Shown here: piece by piece, positions 36,988 to 46,289 of the stretch
How the letters are laid out: each line of letters starts with the position of its first letter
Position numbering within the stretch: the first letter of the stretch is position 1
From: Mesorhizobium australicum WSM2073
GTDB taxonomy: Bacteria > Pseudomonadota > Alphaproteobacteria > Rhizobiales > Rhizobiaceae
Reading direction: 5' to 3'
Assembly: GCF_000230995.2 (NCBI RefSeq)
Contig: NC_019973.1
Coordinates: 3,362,001-3,426,000, forward strand
Length of the DNA: 64,000 bases
Notes under the pieces: generated by a model
The model's database searches: none
What the model was told of the DNA's origin: nothing
The model's input: the letters and a program-made list of their open reading frames with translations, nothing else
Translations under genes and position numbers: made by a program

Positions 36988-39309
36988 ATGAACGAGGCAG
37001 TTCGAAATCCGGCACAGCCGATCATCGAGATCGAGAACCTTTCGATCTCCTTCTTCACCCGCAAGGGCGAGATACCGGCCGTCATGGACTTTTCCTGCAC
37101 GGTCATGCCGGGCGAGGCAATGGGCATCGTCGGTGAATCCGGTTGCGGCAAGTCGACCGTGTCGCTCGGCATCATGCGCGACCTCTCCAACATCGGAAAG
37201 ATCGTTGGCGGCAAGATCAAGTTCCAGGGCAAGGACATGGGCGAGCTCTCCGACGAGGAGCTGCGCGCCATCCGCGGCAACAAGATCGCCATGATCTACC
37301 AGGAGCCGATGGCCAGCCTCAATCCGGCGATGAAGATCGGCCAGCAGCTGATGGAAGTGCCGTTGATCCACGACAAGGTGTCGACGAAAGAGGCCTACTC
37401 CAGGGCGCTCGAAATGGTGCGCTCGGTCAAGCTTCCCGATCCCGAGCGCATGATGCGCTCCTATCCGCACCAGCTTTCCGGCGGCCAGCAGCAGCGCATC
37501 GTTATCGCCATGGCGCTGCTGTCGAAGCCGGCGCTGCTTCTGCTCGACGAGCCGACGACGGCGCTCGACGTAACCGTGGAAGCGGGCATTGTCGATCTGG
37601 TCAAGGGGTTGGGCGAGAAGTTCGGCACCTCGATGATCTTCGTGTCGCACAATCTCGGCCTCATCCTGGAAACCTGCGACCGCATCACGGTGATGTATTC
37701 GGGCGAGGCGGTCGAGACCGGCAAGATCAAGGACGTCTTCGACCGGATGCGCCACCCCTATACGCAGGGGCTGTTCCGTTCGATCCCGCTGCCTGGCGCC
37801 GACAAGAACTCGCGGCCGCTGATCTCGATCCCGGGGCAATTGCCACTGCCGCACGAACGGCCCAAAGGCTGCAATTTCGGCCCGCGCTGCCACCATTTCG
37901 TCGAGGGCGTCTGCAACGCCGCCGAAATCCCGATGATCGAAGTCGCCGGACACGAGGGCCATTTCTCGCGCTGCGTGCGCTTCAACGAGATCGATTGGGA
38001 GGCATTGCCGCCCGGCGCCAAGAAGGTGAATGAGCGCGTCGTGCCCGGCGCGCCGGTACTTAAGATCGAGGACCTGCGGAAATACTACAAGGTCGGCGGC
38101 AGCGAGGTGTTCGGCTCGAGCGAAGGCCGCGTCGTCAAGGCCAACGAGACGATCTCGTTCATGGCACGCGAATCCGAGACCGTGGCCATCGTCGGCGAAT
38201 CCGGCTGCGGTAAGTCGACGCTTGCCAAGGTACTGCTCGGACTGGAAACCGCCAGCTCCGGCAGCGTCACGCTCGGCAACAAGGAAATCCAGTCGACCGG
38301 CATCGAGAAGCGCAGCGTCGACACCGTGTCGTCGATCCAGATGGTGTTCCAGAACCCGTTCGACACGCTGAACCCCAGCCATTCGGTCGGGTCGCAGATC
38401 ATCCGGACGCTGGAAAAATTCAATGTCGGCAAGACCGTCGCCGACCGGCGCAAGCGCATGCTGGAACTGCTCGACCTGGTGAAACTGCCGCGGGCGTTCG
38501 AAACCCGCAAGCCGCGCCAGCTTTCCGGCGGCCAGAAGCAGCGCATCGGCGTGGCGCGAGCCTTCGCCGGCGACGCCAAGGTCGTGGTGGCCGACGAGCC
38601 GGTTTCGGCGCTCGACGTCTCGGTGCAGGCGGCGGTGACGGAACTGCTGATGGATATCCAGCGCAAGAACAAGACGACGATGCTGTTCATCAGCCACGAT
38701 CTGTCTGTCGTGCGCTACATCGCCGACCGCGTCGTCGTCATGTATCTCGGCTATATCGTTGAGCAAGGCACGACAGACCAGATCTTCGCGCCGCCCTACC
38801 ATCCCTATACCGAGGCGCTGCTCTCGGCGATCCCGATTGCCGACACCAGCGTGGTCAAGAAGCACATCGTGCTGGAAGGTGACATCCCCTCGGCGATGAA
38901 CCCGCCGTCCGGCTGTCCGTTCCAGACACGCTGCGGCTACAAGAAGCTGGTGCCTGACAATCTGTGCGAGACCAAGGTGCCGCCGGTCAAGAATCTCGGC
39001 GATGGCCATATGAGCCTGTGCTGGCTCTCCGACGACGTGCTCAAGACCATGGAGCCGGTGATCAAGTTCGACAGGGAACATGCCGCCCATGAAGGCGTGC
39101 CTGACGACGCGCCGCATGGCGAAGGTCCGGGCTTTGCCGGCGAGCCGCCAAAGCGGCCACATGGCAAGGTGGCAGGTGCTGAGGCCGACGCGATCGGGGA
39201 GGCCGCCGAGGAGGCGGACGCCGTTTCGCGGGCCCGTCGCCACGAAGTCCGCGACGAGGTGTCGGAAACCGGTGATTCAAAACCGAAGGACACGACAAAG
39301 CCGCACTAG
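36988..39309 (+). CDS. fused dual ATP-binding protein of a peptide/nickel-type ABC transporter (DppD-DppF fusion)
   Basis: A 773-residue protein with two complete ATPase domains. The first has Walker A GESGCGKST at residues 49-57 and SGGQQQRIVIAMALL near 164. The second has Walker A near 402 and SGGQKQRIGVARAFA near 512. Each is followed by the oligopeptide-type C-terminal region with its Cys cluster (CNFGPRCHHF, CPFQTRCGYKK). The last 75 or so residues form a charged, probably disordered tail rich in Glu, Ala and His. ATG 36988 follows GGAG with good spacing. It energises the two upstream permeases. Confidence 0.92.
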   Translation: MNEAVRNPAQPIIEIENLSISFFTRKGEIPAVMDFSCTVMPGEAMGIVGESGCGKSTVSLGIMRDLSNIGKIVGGKIKFQGKDMGELSDEELRAIRGNKIAMIYQEPMASLNPAMKIGQQLMEVPLIHDKVSTKEAYSRALEMVRSVKLPDPERMMRSYPHQLSGGQQQRIVIAMALLSKPALLLLDEPTTALDVTVEAGIVDLVKGLGEKFGTSMIFVSHNLGLILETCDRITVMYSGEAVETGKIKDVFDRMRHPYTQGLFRSIPLPGADKNSRPLISIPGQLPLPHERPKGCNFGPRCHHFVEGVCNAAEIPMIEVAGHEGHFSRCVRFNEIDWEALPPGAKKVNERVVPGAPVLKIEDLRKYYKVGGSEVFGSSEGRVVKANETISFMARESETVAIVGESGCGKSTLAKVLLGLETASSGSVTLGNKEIQSTGIEKRSVDTVSSIQMVFQNPFDTLNPSHSVGSQIIRTLEKFNVGKTVADRRKRMLELLDLVKLPRAFETRKPRQLSGGQKQRIGVARAFAGDAKVVVADEPVSALDVSVQAAVTELLMDIQRKNKTTMLFISHDLSVVRYIADRVVVMYLGYIVEQGTTDQIFAPPYHPYTEALLSAIPIADTSVVKKHIVLEGDIPSAMNPPSGCPFQTRCGYKKLVPDNLCETKVPPVKNLGDGHMSLCWLSDDVLKTMEPVIKFDREHAAHEGVPDDAPHGEGPGFAGEPPKRPHGKVAGAEADAIGEAAEEADAVSRARRHEVRDEVSETGDSKPKDTTKPH

Positions 39310-39322
39310 CGCGGACAGGACA

Positions 39323-39913
39323 TCAGCTCCCGCATTGCTGCAGCTGAACAGCATAGTCGCGGGCCATCTTGTCGGTGGCCCGTGCGTAGCCCTGGACGCC
39401 GGCATCGCCACGATTGCCGCGGCCATAGGCGGTCCAGCCTAGGTAATAGGCGAGGTAGAGGTTGTAGGTGTCGTTGCGCGCGACGCCATATGTGTCGGCT
39501 GTCTTGGAATGATACCAGCCGACGAAGTCGACGGCGTCGGCGAATCTCGTGCGCCGCGCCGCCCAGTTGCCGGTTTCGCGCTGATATTGCGACCAGGTGC
39601 CGTCCAGCGCCTGCGAGAAGCCGGTGGCCGAGGAGACATGTTTCCACGGAATGAAGCCGAGCAGTTTGGTGCGCGGCGGCCGGGCGTTGCTCTTGAAGCC
39701 GGATTCCTTGCGCACCGTCGCCATCAGCACCGGCACCGGCACGCCATATTTCTGTGAGGCGCGCTCGGCACCCGACTGCCAATTGTCGAACCAGCCATCG
39801 TTCTGGTCGAAGACGGCGCAGACATTGTTGATGTGACTGGGTGCCGTGGCGCAGGCCGAAAGTGCCAGCAGCACGCCAACCGCTACAATTTTACTAAAAC
39901 TCGACCTACGCAT
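39323..39913 (-). CDS. lipoprotein with lytic transglycosylase (SLT)-like domain
   Basis: A 196-residue lipoprotein. The lipobox LSAC puts the lipidated Cys at 21. The mature part begins the SLT-like fold with KYGVPVPVLMATVRKESGF, where E70 occupies the catalytic Glu position, followed by SATGFSQALDGTWSQYQRETGNW (a family GxxQ-type segment) and YNLYLAYYLGW. It probably cleaves peptidoglycan glycan strands at the outer membrane. It is convergent with the ABC operon, with 13 nt between stops, and appears monocistronic. Confidence 0.82.
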   Translation of the reverse strand: MRRSSFSKIVAVGVLLALSACATAPSHINNVCAVFDQNDGWFDNWQSGAERASQKYGVPVPVLMATVRKESGFKSNARPPRTKLLGFIPWKHVSSATGFSQALDGTWSQYQRETGNWAARRTRFADAVDFVGWYHSKTADTYGVARNDTYNLYLAYYLGWTAYGRGNRGDAGVQGYARATDKMARDYAVQLQQCGS

Positions 39914-40129
39914 TGGATGAGCAATAGGCCGAAATCATAAAGGGAATCTTGCTGCCGCTGTTAACGCCTCGTCGGCACGGTCAGGTGAGAAAATGCCATA
40001 GCTGTATTCCGACGCCAATTGTCGCCTTTTATAAAGTCGTGCTGAGCATATGCCGCCTTGGCTAAAATCACGCCCGTAAACGGCGCATTTCTGACAGCTT
40101 GCGCGGTTTACCGAAGCTTTGATGCCGGC
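39914..40129. promoter_or_regulatory. divergent promoter region between lipoprotein and MttB-like genes
   Basis: The 216-bp gap lies between divergent genes and should hold both promoters. It is somewhat A/T-rich near 40010-40040. I see no palindrome strong enough to call an operator. A TTG at 40058 extends the downstream frame without recognisable sequence. Confidence 0.3.
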
Positions 40130-41668
40130 ATGACCGAACCAAGACGCAAGCGCGGCGCCGAGCGTACCAGCAACCGGGGGCCAGCGCCCATCGCACAGCT
40201 GCGGCCCAGGCGGGTGATCAATCCCTATCCGCCGATGGCCTTGCTGTCACCAGACCAGATCGAGGCGATCCATCAGGCGTCGATGCACATATTGGAGAAT
40301 TTCGGCATCGAGGTGATGAGCCCGCGTGCGCTGTCGCTGTTCGAGAAGGCCGGCGCCAAGGTCGATCACGCCTCGGCCAATGTGCGCGTCGATCGCGGCA
40401 TGATCGACGAGGCGCTGAAGACAACGCGGTCCGGCTATACGCTGACCCCACGCAATCCAGCCAACACAATCCATCTCGGCGGCAACACCATCAATTTCAC
40501 GCTGGTTGCCGGTCCTCCCAATGTGCATGACATGGAGCGGGGCCGCCGTGCCGGCAATCTGCGCGACTATGCGGATCTGACCAGGCTGGCGCAGCATTTC
40601 AACTGCGTCCACATGCTTGGCAACCAGGTCTGCGCACCGGTCGAACTGCCGGCCAACTCACGCCATCTCGATACGTACTTCACCAATCTGACGCTGACCG
40701 ACAAGAGTTTTCATGTCTCGGCGATCGGCCGGGGCAGGGCGCTGGACGGCATCGAGATGATGGCGATCGCGCGTGGGATGACGCTGGACCAGATGGCTGA
40801 TGATCCCGGCATTGCCACCATCATCTCTGTCAACTCGCCGCGTCGCTTCGACGAGATGATGGCCGAGGGGCTGATGACCATGGCCGAGTACGGGCAGTCG
40901 GTGGCGGTGACACCGTTCACGTTGATGGGAGCGATGAGCCCGGTGACGCTGGCCGGGGCGCTGGCGCAGCAGAATGCCGAGGCGCTGTTCGGCGTGGTGC
41001 TGACGCAGCTGGTGCGGCCAGGCGCGCCCGTGATGTACGGCGCCTTCACCTCCAATGTCGACATGAAGTCGGGCGCGCCGGCCTTCGGCACGCCTGAAAA
41101 CACCAAGGCCAACATTGCTTCGGGTCAATTGGCGCGCCGCTATGGCCTGCCATACCGGACGACGCCCGGTTCGGCTTCCAACGTCGCCGACGCGCAAGGC
41201 GCCTATGAGACCCTGATGGCGTTGTGGGGCGCGGTGCTTGGCCATGGCAATCTCGTCTACCACGCCGCCGGCTGGCAGGAGGGCGGGCTGACGGCTTCGT
41301 TCGAGAAATTCATCATCGACGTCGAGATGATCCAGCACATGATGGAGTTTTTGCGCCCGATCGTGGTCGACGAGGCCGAACTTGCCGTCGAGGCGCTGGG
41401 CGCGGTGCCGACCGGCGGCCATTTCTTCGGCGAGCCGCACACGCTGGAGCGCTACGCCACCGCCTTCTACCAGCCGATGCTCTCCAACTGGCAGAATTAC
41501 GAGGCCTGGCAGGAGGCCGGCGGCCTCGACGCGACCGCGCGCGCGACGCGGCTGTGGAAGAAGGCGCTGGAGGATTATGTCGAGCCGGTGATGAACATCG
41601 CCGTACGCGAAGCGCTCGAGGCCTACGTGGCCAAGCGCAAGGAAGCGATCGGACAGGGCGAGCCGTGA
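40130..41668 (+). CDS. trimethylamine methyltransferase (MttB)-family protein, non-pyrrolysine
   Basis: A 512-residue member of the MttB superfamily (COG5598 type), started at ATG 40130. It reads through without an in-frame amber codon, so it is not a pyrrolysine enzyme. That places it with the glycine-betaine/quaternary-amine group rather than true trimethylamine methyltransferases. Landmarks are INPYPPMALLSPDQIEAIHQASMHIL, GNQVCAPVELPANSRHLDT and LGAVPTGGHFFGEPHTLERY. Known relatives hand a methyl group to a corrinoid protein; no corrinoid protein gene is in this window. The next gene, 66 bp on, is a folate-type demethylating flavoprotein, suggesting joint N-methyl catabolism. Confidence 0.88.
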   Translation: MTEPRRKRGAERTSNRGPAPIAQLRPRRVINPYPPMALLSPDQIEAIHQASMHILENFGIEVMSPRALSLFEKAGAKVDHASANVRVDRGMIDEALKTTRSGYTLTPRNPANTIHLGGNTINFTLVAGPPNVHDMERGRRAGNLRDYADLTRLAQHFNCVHMLGNQVCAPVELPANSRHLDTYFTNLTLTDKSFHVSAIGRGRALDGIEMMAIARGMTLDQMADDPGIATIISVNSPRRFDEMMAEGLMTMAEYGQSVAVTPFTLMGAMSPVTLAGALAQQNAEALFGVVLTQLVRPGAPVMYGAFTSNVDMKSGAPAFGTPENTKANIASGQLARRYGLPYRTTPGSASNVADAQGAYETLMALWGAVLGHGNLVYHAAGWQEGGLTASFEKFIIDVEMIQHMMEFLRPIVVDEAELAVEALGAVPTGGHFFGEPHTLERYATAFYQPMLSNWQNYEAWQEAGGLDATARATRLWKKALEDYVEPVMNIAVREALEAYVAKRKEAIGQGEP

Positions 41669-41734
41669 TGCGCCACGAACGTCCCGTTTTGAATCATCCC
41701 ACCCATCCAACTAACTGATATCAGAGAAGAAACC

Positions 41735-44176
41735 ATGAAATCGCCTGCAAAGGTCGTGGTCATCGGCGGTGGCGTCGTCGGATGTTCGGTGCTGTTCCAT
41801 CTCGCCCATCATGGCTGGACCGACGTCGTGCTGCTGGAGCGCGACGAGCTGACCTCGGGCTCGACCTGGCACGCGGCCGGCGGCATGCACACGATCAATG
41901 GCGATCCCAACGTCGCCAAGCTGCAGAAATACACCATCAACCTCTACAAGGAGATCGAGGAGCTGTCGGGCCAGGCAACCGGCGTCCACCTGACCGGCGG
42001 CGTGCTTCTTGCGGCCACCGAGGCGCGGCTCGACTGGCTGCGCGGGGTGGTCGCCAAGGGCCGTTATCTCGGCATCGAGCTGGAGGAAATCTCCCCGAAA
42101 GAGGCGGCCGAACTGATGCCGCTGCTCGATCCCAAGCAGTTCGTCGGCGCCGTCCGCAACAAGGAGGACGGCCACCTCGATCCCTCCGGTGTCACCCACG
42201 CCTATGCCAAGGCGGCACGAAAACTCGGCGCCGAGGTGGAGCGCTTCACCAAGGTCAAGGATATCGTGCGCCGTCCCGACGGGCTGTGGCGCGTCATCAC
42301 CAACAAGGGCGAGGTGGTGGCCGAGCATGTCGTCAATGCCGGCGGCCTGTGGGCGCGCGAGGTCGGCCGCATGGTTGGGCTCGAACTGCCAGTACTGGCG
42401 ATGGAGCACATGTACCTGATCACCGAGGACATGCCGGAGGTTGCCGCCTGGAACCAGAAAACCGGCACCGAAATCATCCATGCGGTCGATTTCGACGGCG
42501 AACTCTATCTGCGCCAGGAACGCGGCGGCATGCTGATGGGCACCTATGAGAAAGCCAACAAACCATGGTCAGAATACCAGACGCCGTGGAATTTCGGCCA
42601 TGAATTGCTGGCGCCGGATATCGACCGCATCGCGCCGTCGCTCGAGGTCGGTTTCCGGCATTTCCCGGCTTTCCAGAACACCGGCATCAAGCAGATCATC
42701 AATGGGCCCTTCACTTTCGCGCCCGACGGCAACCCGCTGGTCGGGCCGGTGCGCGGCCTGCCGGGCTTCTGGGTCGCCTGCGGCGTCATGGCCGGCTTCA
42801 GCCAGGGCGGTGGCGTTGGTCTGGCGCTATCCAACTGGATGATCGAGGGCGATCCCGGCGCCGATATCTGGGCGATGGATGTTGCGCGCTACGGCGACTG
42901 GGCGACGATGGCCTACACCAACGCCAAGGTGCGCGAAAACTATTCCCGGCGTTTTTCGATCCGCTTCCCCAACGAGGAACTGCCGGCCGGGCGGCCGCTA
43001 AAGACGACGCCCGTCTACGACCTGTTGTCGGCCAAGGGTGCGCAGTGGGGCGTCGCCTACGGGCTGGAAGTGCCGCTCTGGTACGCGCCGGAAGGCGTCA
43101 AGGACGAATTCTCATGGCGGCGCTCAAGCGACTTCAGCCATGTCGCCGCCGAAGTCGCGACGGTTCGCGCAGGCGTCGGCTTGTCGGAGATATCGAGCTT
43201 TGCCAAATACAAGGTGACGGGCGAGGGGGCCGCGGCCTGGCTCGACCGGATGCTCGCCTGCAAGCTGCCGAAGCCCGGCCGGATGACGCTCGCCCCGATG
43301 CTGAAGGACGACGGCAGGCTGATCGGCGATTTCACGCTGGCCAATCTCAGCCCCCAAGGTCGGGAAGAAGGGGGCTGGTTCCTGGCCGGCTCCGGCATTG
43401 CCGAGCAATATCACATGCGCTGGTTCGAGCAGCATCTGCCCGACGATCGCTCGGTCCATATCGAAGCGCTGGGACAAAAGCTTACCGGCCTGTCGATTGC
43501 CGGCCCCAAGGCCAGGGACGTGCTGGCGAAAGCCACGCGCTCCGACATCTCGAACGCGGCATTTCCCTTCATGGCCGTCGGCAAGATGGATGTCGGCATG
43601 GCGCCATGCCTGGTCGGCCGCGTCAGCTACACCGGCGATCTCGGCTACGAGATCTGGGTGGTGCCGGAATATCAGCGTGCCGCCTATCAGGCGCTGATGG
43701 CGGCGGGGGCGGAATTCGGCATCGGCCTGTTCGGCTCGCGCGCGCTCAACGCGCTCAGGCTGGAGAAGAACTACGGCTCATGGGGGCGCGAATACCGGCC
43801 GATCTACGGGCCGCTGGAAGCCGGCATCGATCGTTTCGTCGCCTACGGCAAGGACGCGGATTTCATCGGCAAGGCGGCGGCTCTGGCCGAGCGCAAACAG
43901 GGCGGCAAGTTGCGGCTGCGCGCCTTCATCGTCGATGCCGACGATGCCGATGTCATCGGCGACGAACCGATCTGGTTCGGTGGCGCGGTGCGCGGCTGGG
44001 TGACGTCGGGCGGCTATGCCCATCATTCGAAGAAGTCGGTCGCTCTCGGCTATGTGCCGAAGGAGATCGCAGAGAAGAGCGACGGCTTCGAAATCGAGTT
44101 GCTCGGCAAACGGCATGCGGCGCGAATCCAGGCGGCGCCGCTGTTCGATGCGAATTTCGAACGGATGCGGGGGTGA
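41735..44176 (+). CDS. FAD-dependent oxidoreductase/GcvT fusion, dimethylglycine-dehydrogenase-like
   Basis: An 813-residue cytoplasmic protein. The N-terminal FAD domain (DAO fold) starts with VVVIGGGVVGCSV at about residue 7, and STWHAAGG near 46-53 holds the His that covalently binds FAD in dimethylglycine/sarcosine dehydrogenases. An FAO_M-like linker follows, then the folate-binding aminomethyltransferase (GCV_T) domain from about residue 430 (GLSEISSFAKYKVTGEGAAAWL) and its C-terminal barrel. The family oxidises N-methyl amino acids and passes the methyl carbon to tetrahydrofolate. With the upstream MttB homologue this suggests betaine-type catabolism. Confidence 0.9.
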   Translation: MKSPAKVVVIGGGVVGCSVLFHLAHHGWTDVVLLERDELTSGSTWHAAGGMHTINGDPNVAKLQKYTINLYKEIEELSGQATGVHLTGGVLLAATEARLDWLRGVVAKGRYLGIELEEISPKEAAELMPLLDPKQFVGAVRNKEDGHLDPSGVTHAYAKAARKLGAEVERFTKVKDIVRRPDGLWRVITNKGEVVAEHVVNAGGLWAREVGRMVGLELPVLAMEHMYLITEDMPEVAAWNQKTGTEIIHAVDFDGELYLRQERGGMLMGTYEKANKPWSEYQTPWNFGHELLAPDIDRIAPSLEVGFRHFPAFQNTGIKQIINGPFTFAPDGNPLVGPVRGLPGFWVACGVMAGFSQGGGVGLALSNWMIEGDPGADIWAMDVARYGDWATMAYTNAKVRENYSRRFSIRFPNEELPAGRPLKTTPVYDLLSAKGAQWGVAYGLEVPLWYAPEGVKDEFSWRRSSDFSHVAAEVATVRAGVGLSEISSFAKYKVTGEGAAAWLDRMLACKLPKPGRMTLAPMLKDDGRLIGDFTLANLSPQGREEGGWFLAGSGIAEQYHMRWFEQHLPDDRSVHIEALGQKLTGLSIAGPKARDVLAKATRSDISNAAFPFMAVGKMDVGMAPCLVGRVSYTGDLGYEIWVVPEYQRAAYQALMAAGAEFGIGLFGSRALNALRLEKNYGSWGREYRPIYGPLEAGIDRFVAYGKDADFIGKAAALAERKQGGKLRLRAFIVDADDADVIGDEPIWFGGAVRGWVTSGGYAHHSKKSVALGYVPKEIAEKSDGFEIELLGKRHAARIQAAPLFDANFERMRG

Positions 44177-44189
44177 ACCACCCCCGCAT
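44165..44189. terminator. hairpin at the end of the oxidoreductase gene
   Basis: atgcgggggt (44165-44174) pairs perfectly with acccccgcat (44180-44189) around a 5-nt loop and spans the stop codon. It lies between convergent genes and could end transcription from either side, although no U-run follows. Confidence 0.45.
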
Positions 44190-44194
44190 GGGGT

Positions 44195-44590
44195 TCACGC
44201 GCTACGGCGGTTGTCCAGCGCGAAGGCGCCGGCGCCGGCAAAGACCAGATAGAGGAATATGAAGCAGAACGAGATCGCCGAATCGCCGCTGTTGTTGACG
44301 GGGAAGAAGTCGCGCGGCATGTGAGCCATGAAATAGGCAATCGCCATTTCGCCGGCCAGAAGGAATGCGACCGGGCGGGTGAAAAGGCCCAGCGCCAGCA
44401 GAATGCCACCGGCGAATTCGAGGATGCCCGCTGCTAGCGGCAGTCCGCTCAACGCGGTGGCTGCGTGGTCGCTGGCGGGGAAATTGAACAGTTTCTGCGT
44501 GCCGTGCTCGATGAACTGCAGCGCGGTCATGATGCGCAGAACGCCAAGCGCCTGCGGCTGGTATCTGGCTAGGCCATCGAATAGCTTCAT
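44195..44590 (-). CDS. DoxX-family membrane protein
   Basis: A 131-residue membrane protein with four predicted helices. I start it at MKLFDGLARYQP (44590), which follows a GGAG site at good spacing; an upstream ATG at 44623 is less likely. ALGVLRIMTALQFIEHGTQKLFNF and ILEFAGGILLALGLFTRPVAFLLAGEMAIAYFMAH are DoxX/SURF4-like. The molecular role of this family is poorly defined; some members act in thiosulfate or redox processes. It is monocistronic and convergent with the oxidoreductase gene. Confidence 0.85.
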   Translation of the reverse strand: MKLFDGLARYQPQALGVLRIMTALQFIEHGTQKLFNFPASDHAATALSGLPLAAGILEFAGGILLALGLFTRPVAFLLAGEMAIAYFMAHMPRDFFPVNNSGDSAISFCFIFLYLVFAGAGAFALDNRRSA

Positions 44591-44803
44591 CCAAAACTCC
44601 GTTTGGCTTCTCGGATCGGCCATAGGTTATTGCCCGGCAGTGGACCATTCACTTCCCATGGCCCGCCATCAATAATTGGTGATTGGAAATGTTCCCCAGT
44701 CTGACCTTTCACATTGTTCTCGTCAAGGTTGCATTTTTTCCTGTTTGGTTGTATTGGCTGTCGACGTCGATTTGGATGCTCTTCACATGTGGGTTCCCTT
44801 GCC

Positions 44804-45292
44804 ATGAAAAAAGTCGCCATCAGCCTGTTCGCAATCCTTCTGAGTACCAGTTTAGCCATGGCCGAGGACGCCGGCTGCGAGGCCTTCAGATGGCCGGTGA
44901 CGCGCGAACAGGCGCTGTTTGCAACCGCACCCTCAACGCCGTCCGGAGCGACACTGGCAGTGGGGGCGGCCGCGGATCTGGCGCTGGTGCCGGCCGAGAA
45001 GGCCGGCTTTGCGGTGCCGCCCGAACGCGCGCCCGCGGAGGGCACGTTCGGTGCCGTCGCCAGTGTGGCGGTGCCTCCGGAGGGGACCATCCAGATCAGC
45101 CTTTCGGGAGAGGCCTGGGTCGATGTCATCCAGGACGGCAAAGCCGTGAAATCGTCCGGCTATAGCGGCGTCAAGACCTGCCCCGGCATCCGCAAAAGCG
45201 TGCGCTTCAAGCTGGCGGCCGGCCAAGCCACCGTCCAGTTCAGCGGTGCCAGGAAAGAGACCCTCAAGGTCGCGGTGCTGGCACCGGAATAA
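44804..45292 (+). CDS. small exported protein of unknown function
   Basis: A 162-residue protein with a clear Sec signal peptide (MKKVAISLFAILLSTSLAMA, cleavage before EDAGC), which fixes the start. I do not recognise a catalytic family. The mature part has two Cys (GCEAF near the N-terminus and TCPGIRKSV near 125) that could form a disulfide. Strand-like segments such as GTIQISLSGEAWVDV and QATVQFSGA suggest a small beta-sandwich domain. It stands alone between DoxX and the convergent VOC gene. Confidence 0.75.
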   Translation: MKKVAISLFAILLSTSLAMAEDAGCEAFRWPVTREQALFATAPSTPSGATLAVGAAADLALVPAEKAGFAVPPERAPAEGTFGAVASVAVPPEGTIQISLSGEAWVDVIQDGKAVKSSGYSGVKTCPGIRKSVRFKLAAGQATVQFSGARKETLKVAVLAPE

Positions 45293-45334
45293 GCCGACGC
45301 CAGCAAGCGTGATATCTGCGGTTGACGCGGGCGC

Positions 45335-46111
45335 TTATCGCACCGGCGCCATCAAAGCGAAGTGCGCGCCTTGCGGATCCTGGCATTGCACGACCCAGCT
45401 GCCTCCGGGGACCTCCATCGGTCCCATCAGGATCTTGCCGCCATTGTCGGTGACGCGTTTTGCGGCCGCGTCGATGCCGGTGACGTTAAAATAGAACTGC
45501 CAGACCGGCACCGGAATCTGCTCGGGCTTGTTCATGATGCCACCGCCGGATTCGGGGCCGGCGGTAAAGGTCTGGTAAGTGCCCATCGGCCCCATGTCGA
45601 ATTCGCCGGCATTGGCCCAGCCGAACTGGCTGGAATAGAAGTCAAATGCGGCCTTCCAGTCGCTCGTATAAAGCTCATGCCAGCCGATATGGCCCGGCGT
45701 GCTGGCCGGCACGACGGGCTGGTCGGGGCCGTTCGGCTGCAGGAGCATGAAGGTCGCGCCTTGCGGATCGGCCACGACGGCAAAGCGGCCGACGCCTGGA
45801 ATGTCGTCGGGCTGGCGGTGAACGGCGCCACCCGCCTTTTCCAGCGACGCTGTTGCCGCGTCGACATCCCTGGCGTGGATGTAGCCCAGCCAGGCGGGCG
45901 GCATGCCCATCTTGGCGGCATCCTGAGGCATCGTCATCAGGCCGCCGACGCCACGCTCGCCGGCATTCATGACGACATAGCGCGGCATGCCTGGAGCCTT
46001 ATCGAAGGGCTCGGCCTTCCAGCCCACCACGGCGGGGTAGAAAGCCTCGGCGGCGTCGAGGTCTGATGTCATCAGTTCGTACCAGAAGAAGGGCATCGGG
46101 GATTGTGGCAT
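45335..46111 (-). CDS. VOC (glyoxalase/bleomycin-resistance-like) family protein with two tandem domains
   Basis: A 258-residue protein from ATG 46111, which follows GAGGAG. Two VOC modules lie in tandem: about residues 1-120 (FFWYELMTSDLDAAEAFYPAVVGW to FAVVADPQGATFMLLQP) and 130-258 (GHIGWHELYTSDWKAAFDFYSSQFGW to CQDPQGAHFALM). Metal-type Glu/His positions of the fold are partly visible. Proteins like this occur widely and lack an assigned substrate; this one resembles the 27-kDa hydroxylase-annotated group. It is monocistronic, divergent from chaC. Confidence 0.85.
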   Translation of the reverse strand: MPQSPMPFFWYELMTSDLDAAEAFYPAVVGWKAEPFDKAPGMPRYVVMNAGERGVGGLMTMPQDAAKMGMPPAWLGYIHARDVDAATASLEKAGGAVHRQPDDIPGVGRFAVVADPQGATFMLLQPNGPDQPVVPASTPGHIGWHELYTSDWKAAFDFYSSQFGWANAGEFDMGPMGTYQTFTAGPESGGGIMNKPEQIPVPVWQFYFNVTGIDAAAKRVTDNGGKILMGPMEVPGGSWVVQCQDPQGAHFALMAPVR

Positions 46112-46289
46112 GGTCGGTCTCCTCACCTTTGTGCGCCGATCGTCGTTCGATCCATCCTAGGACGATCTTGACGACGGAAATCCGACATCTGGGCTGGAAA
46201 TCGGGAACGGCAAGGCGCACCCTCTTGGCAATCTTGCGTGTCTTGCGATTTTCGCCTTTGCTTGGCCTCGAGGAGGAGGTCGTCGTTCC

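Noticed and set aside
40130..41668. Possible pyrrolysine MttB with an amber codon
   Set aside because: The frame reads through to 41668 with no in-frame TAG, and no pyl genes are seen.
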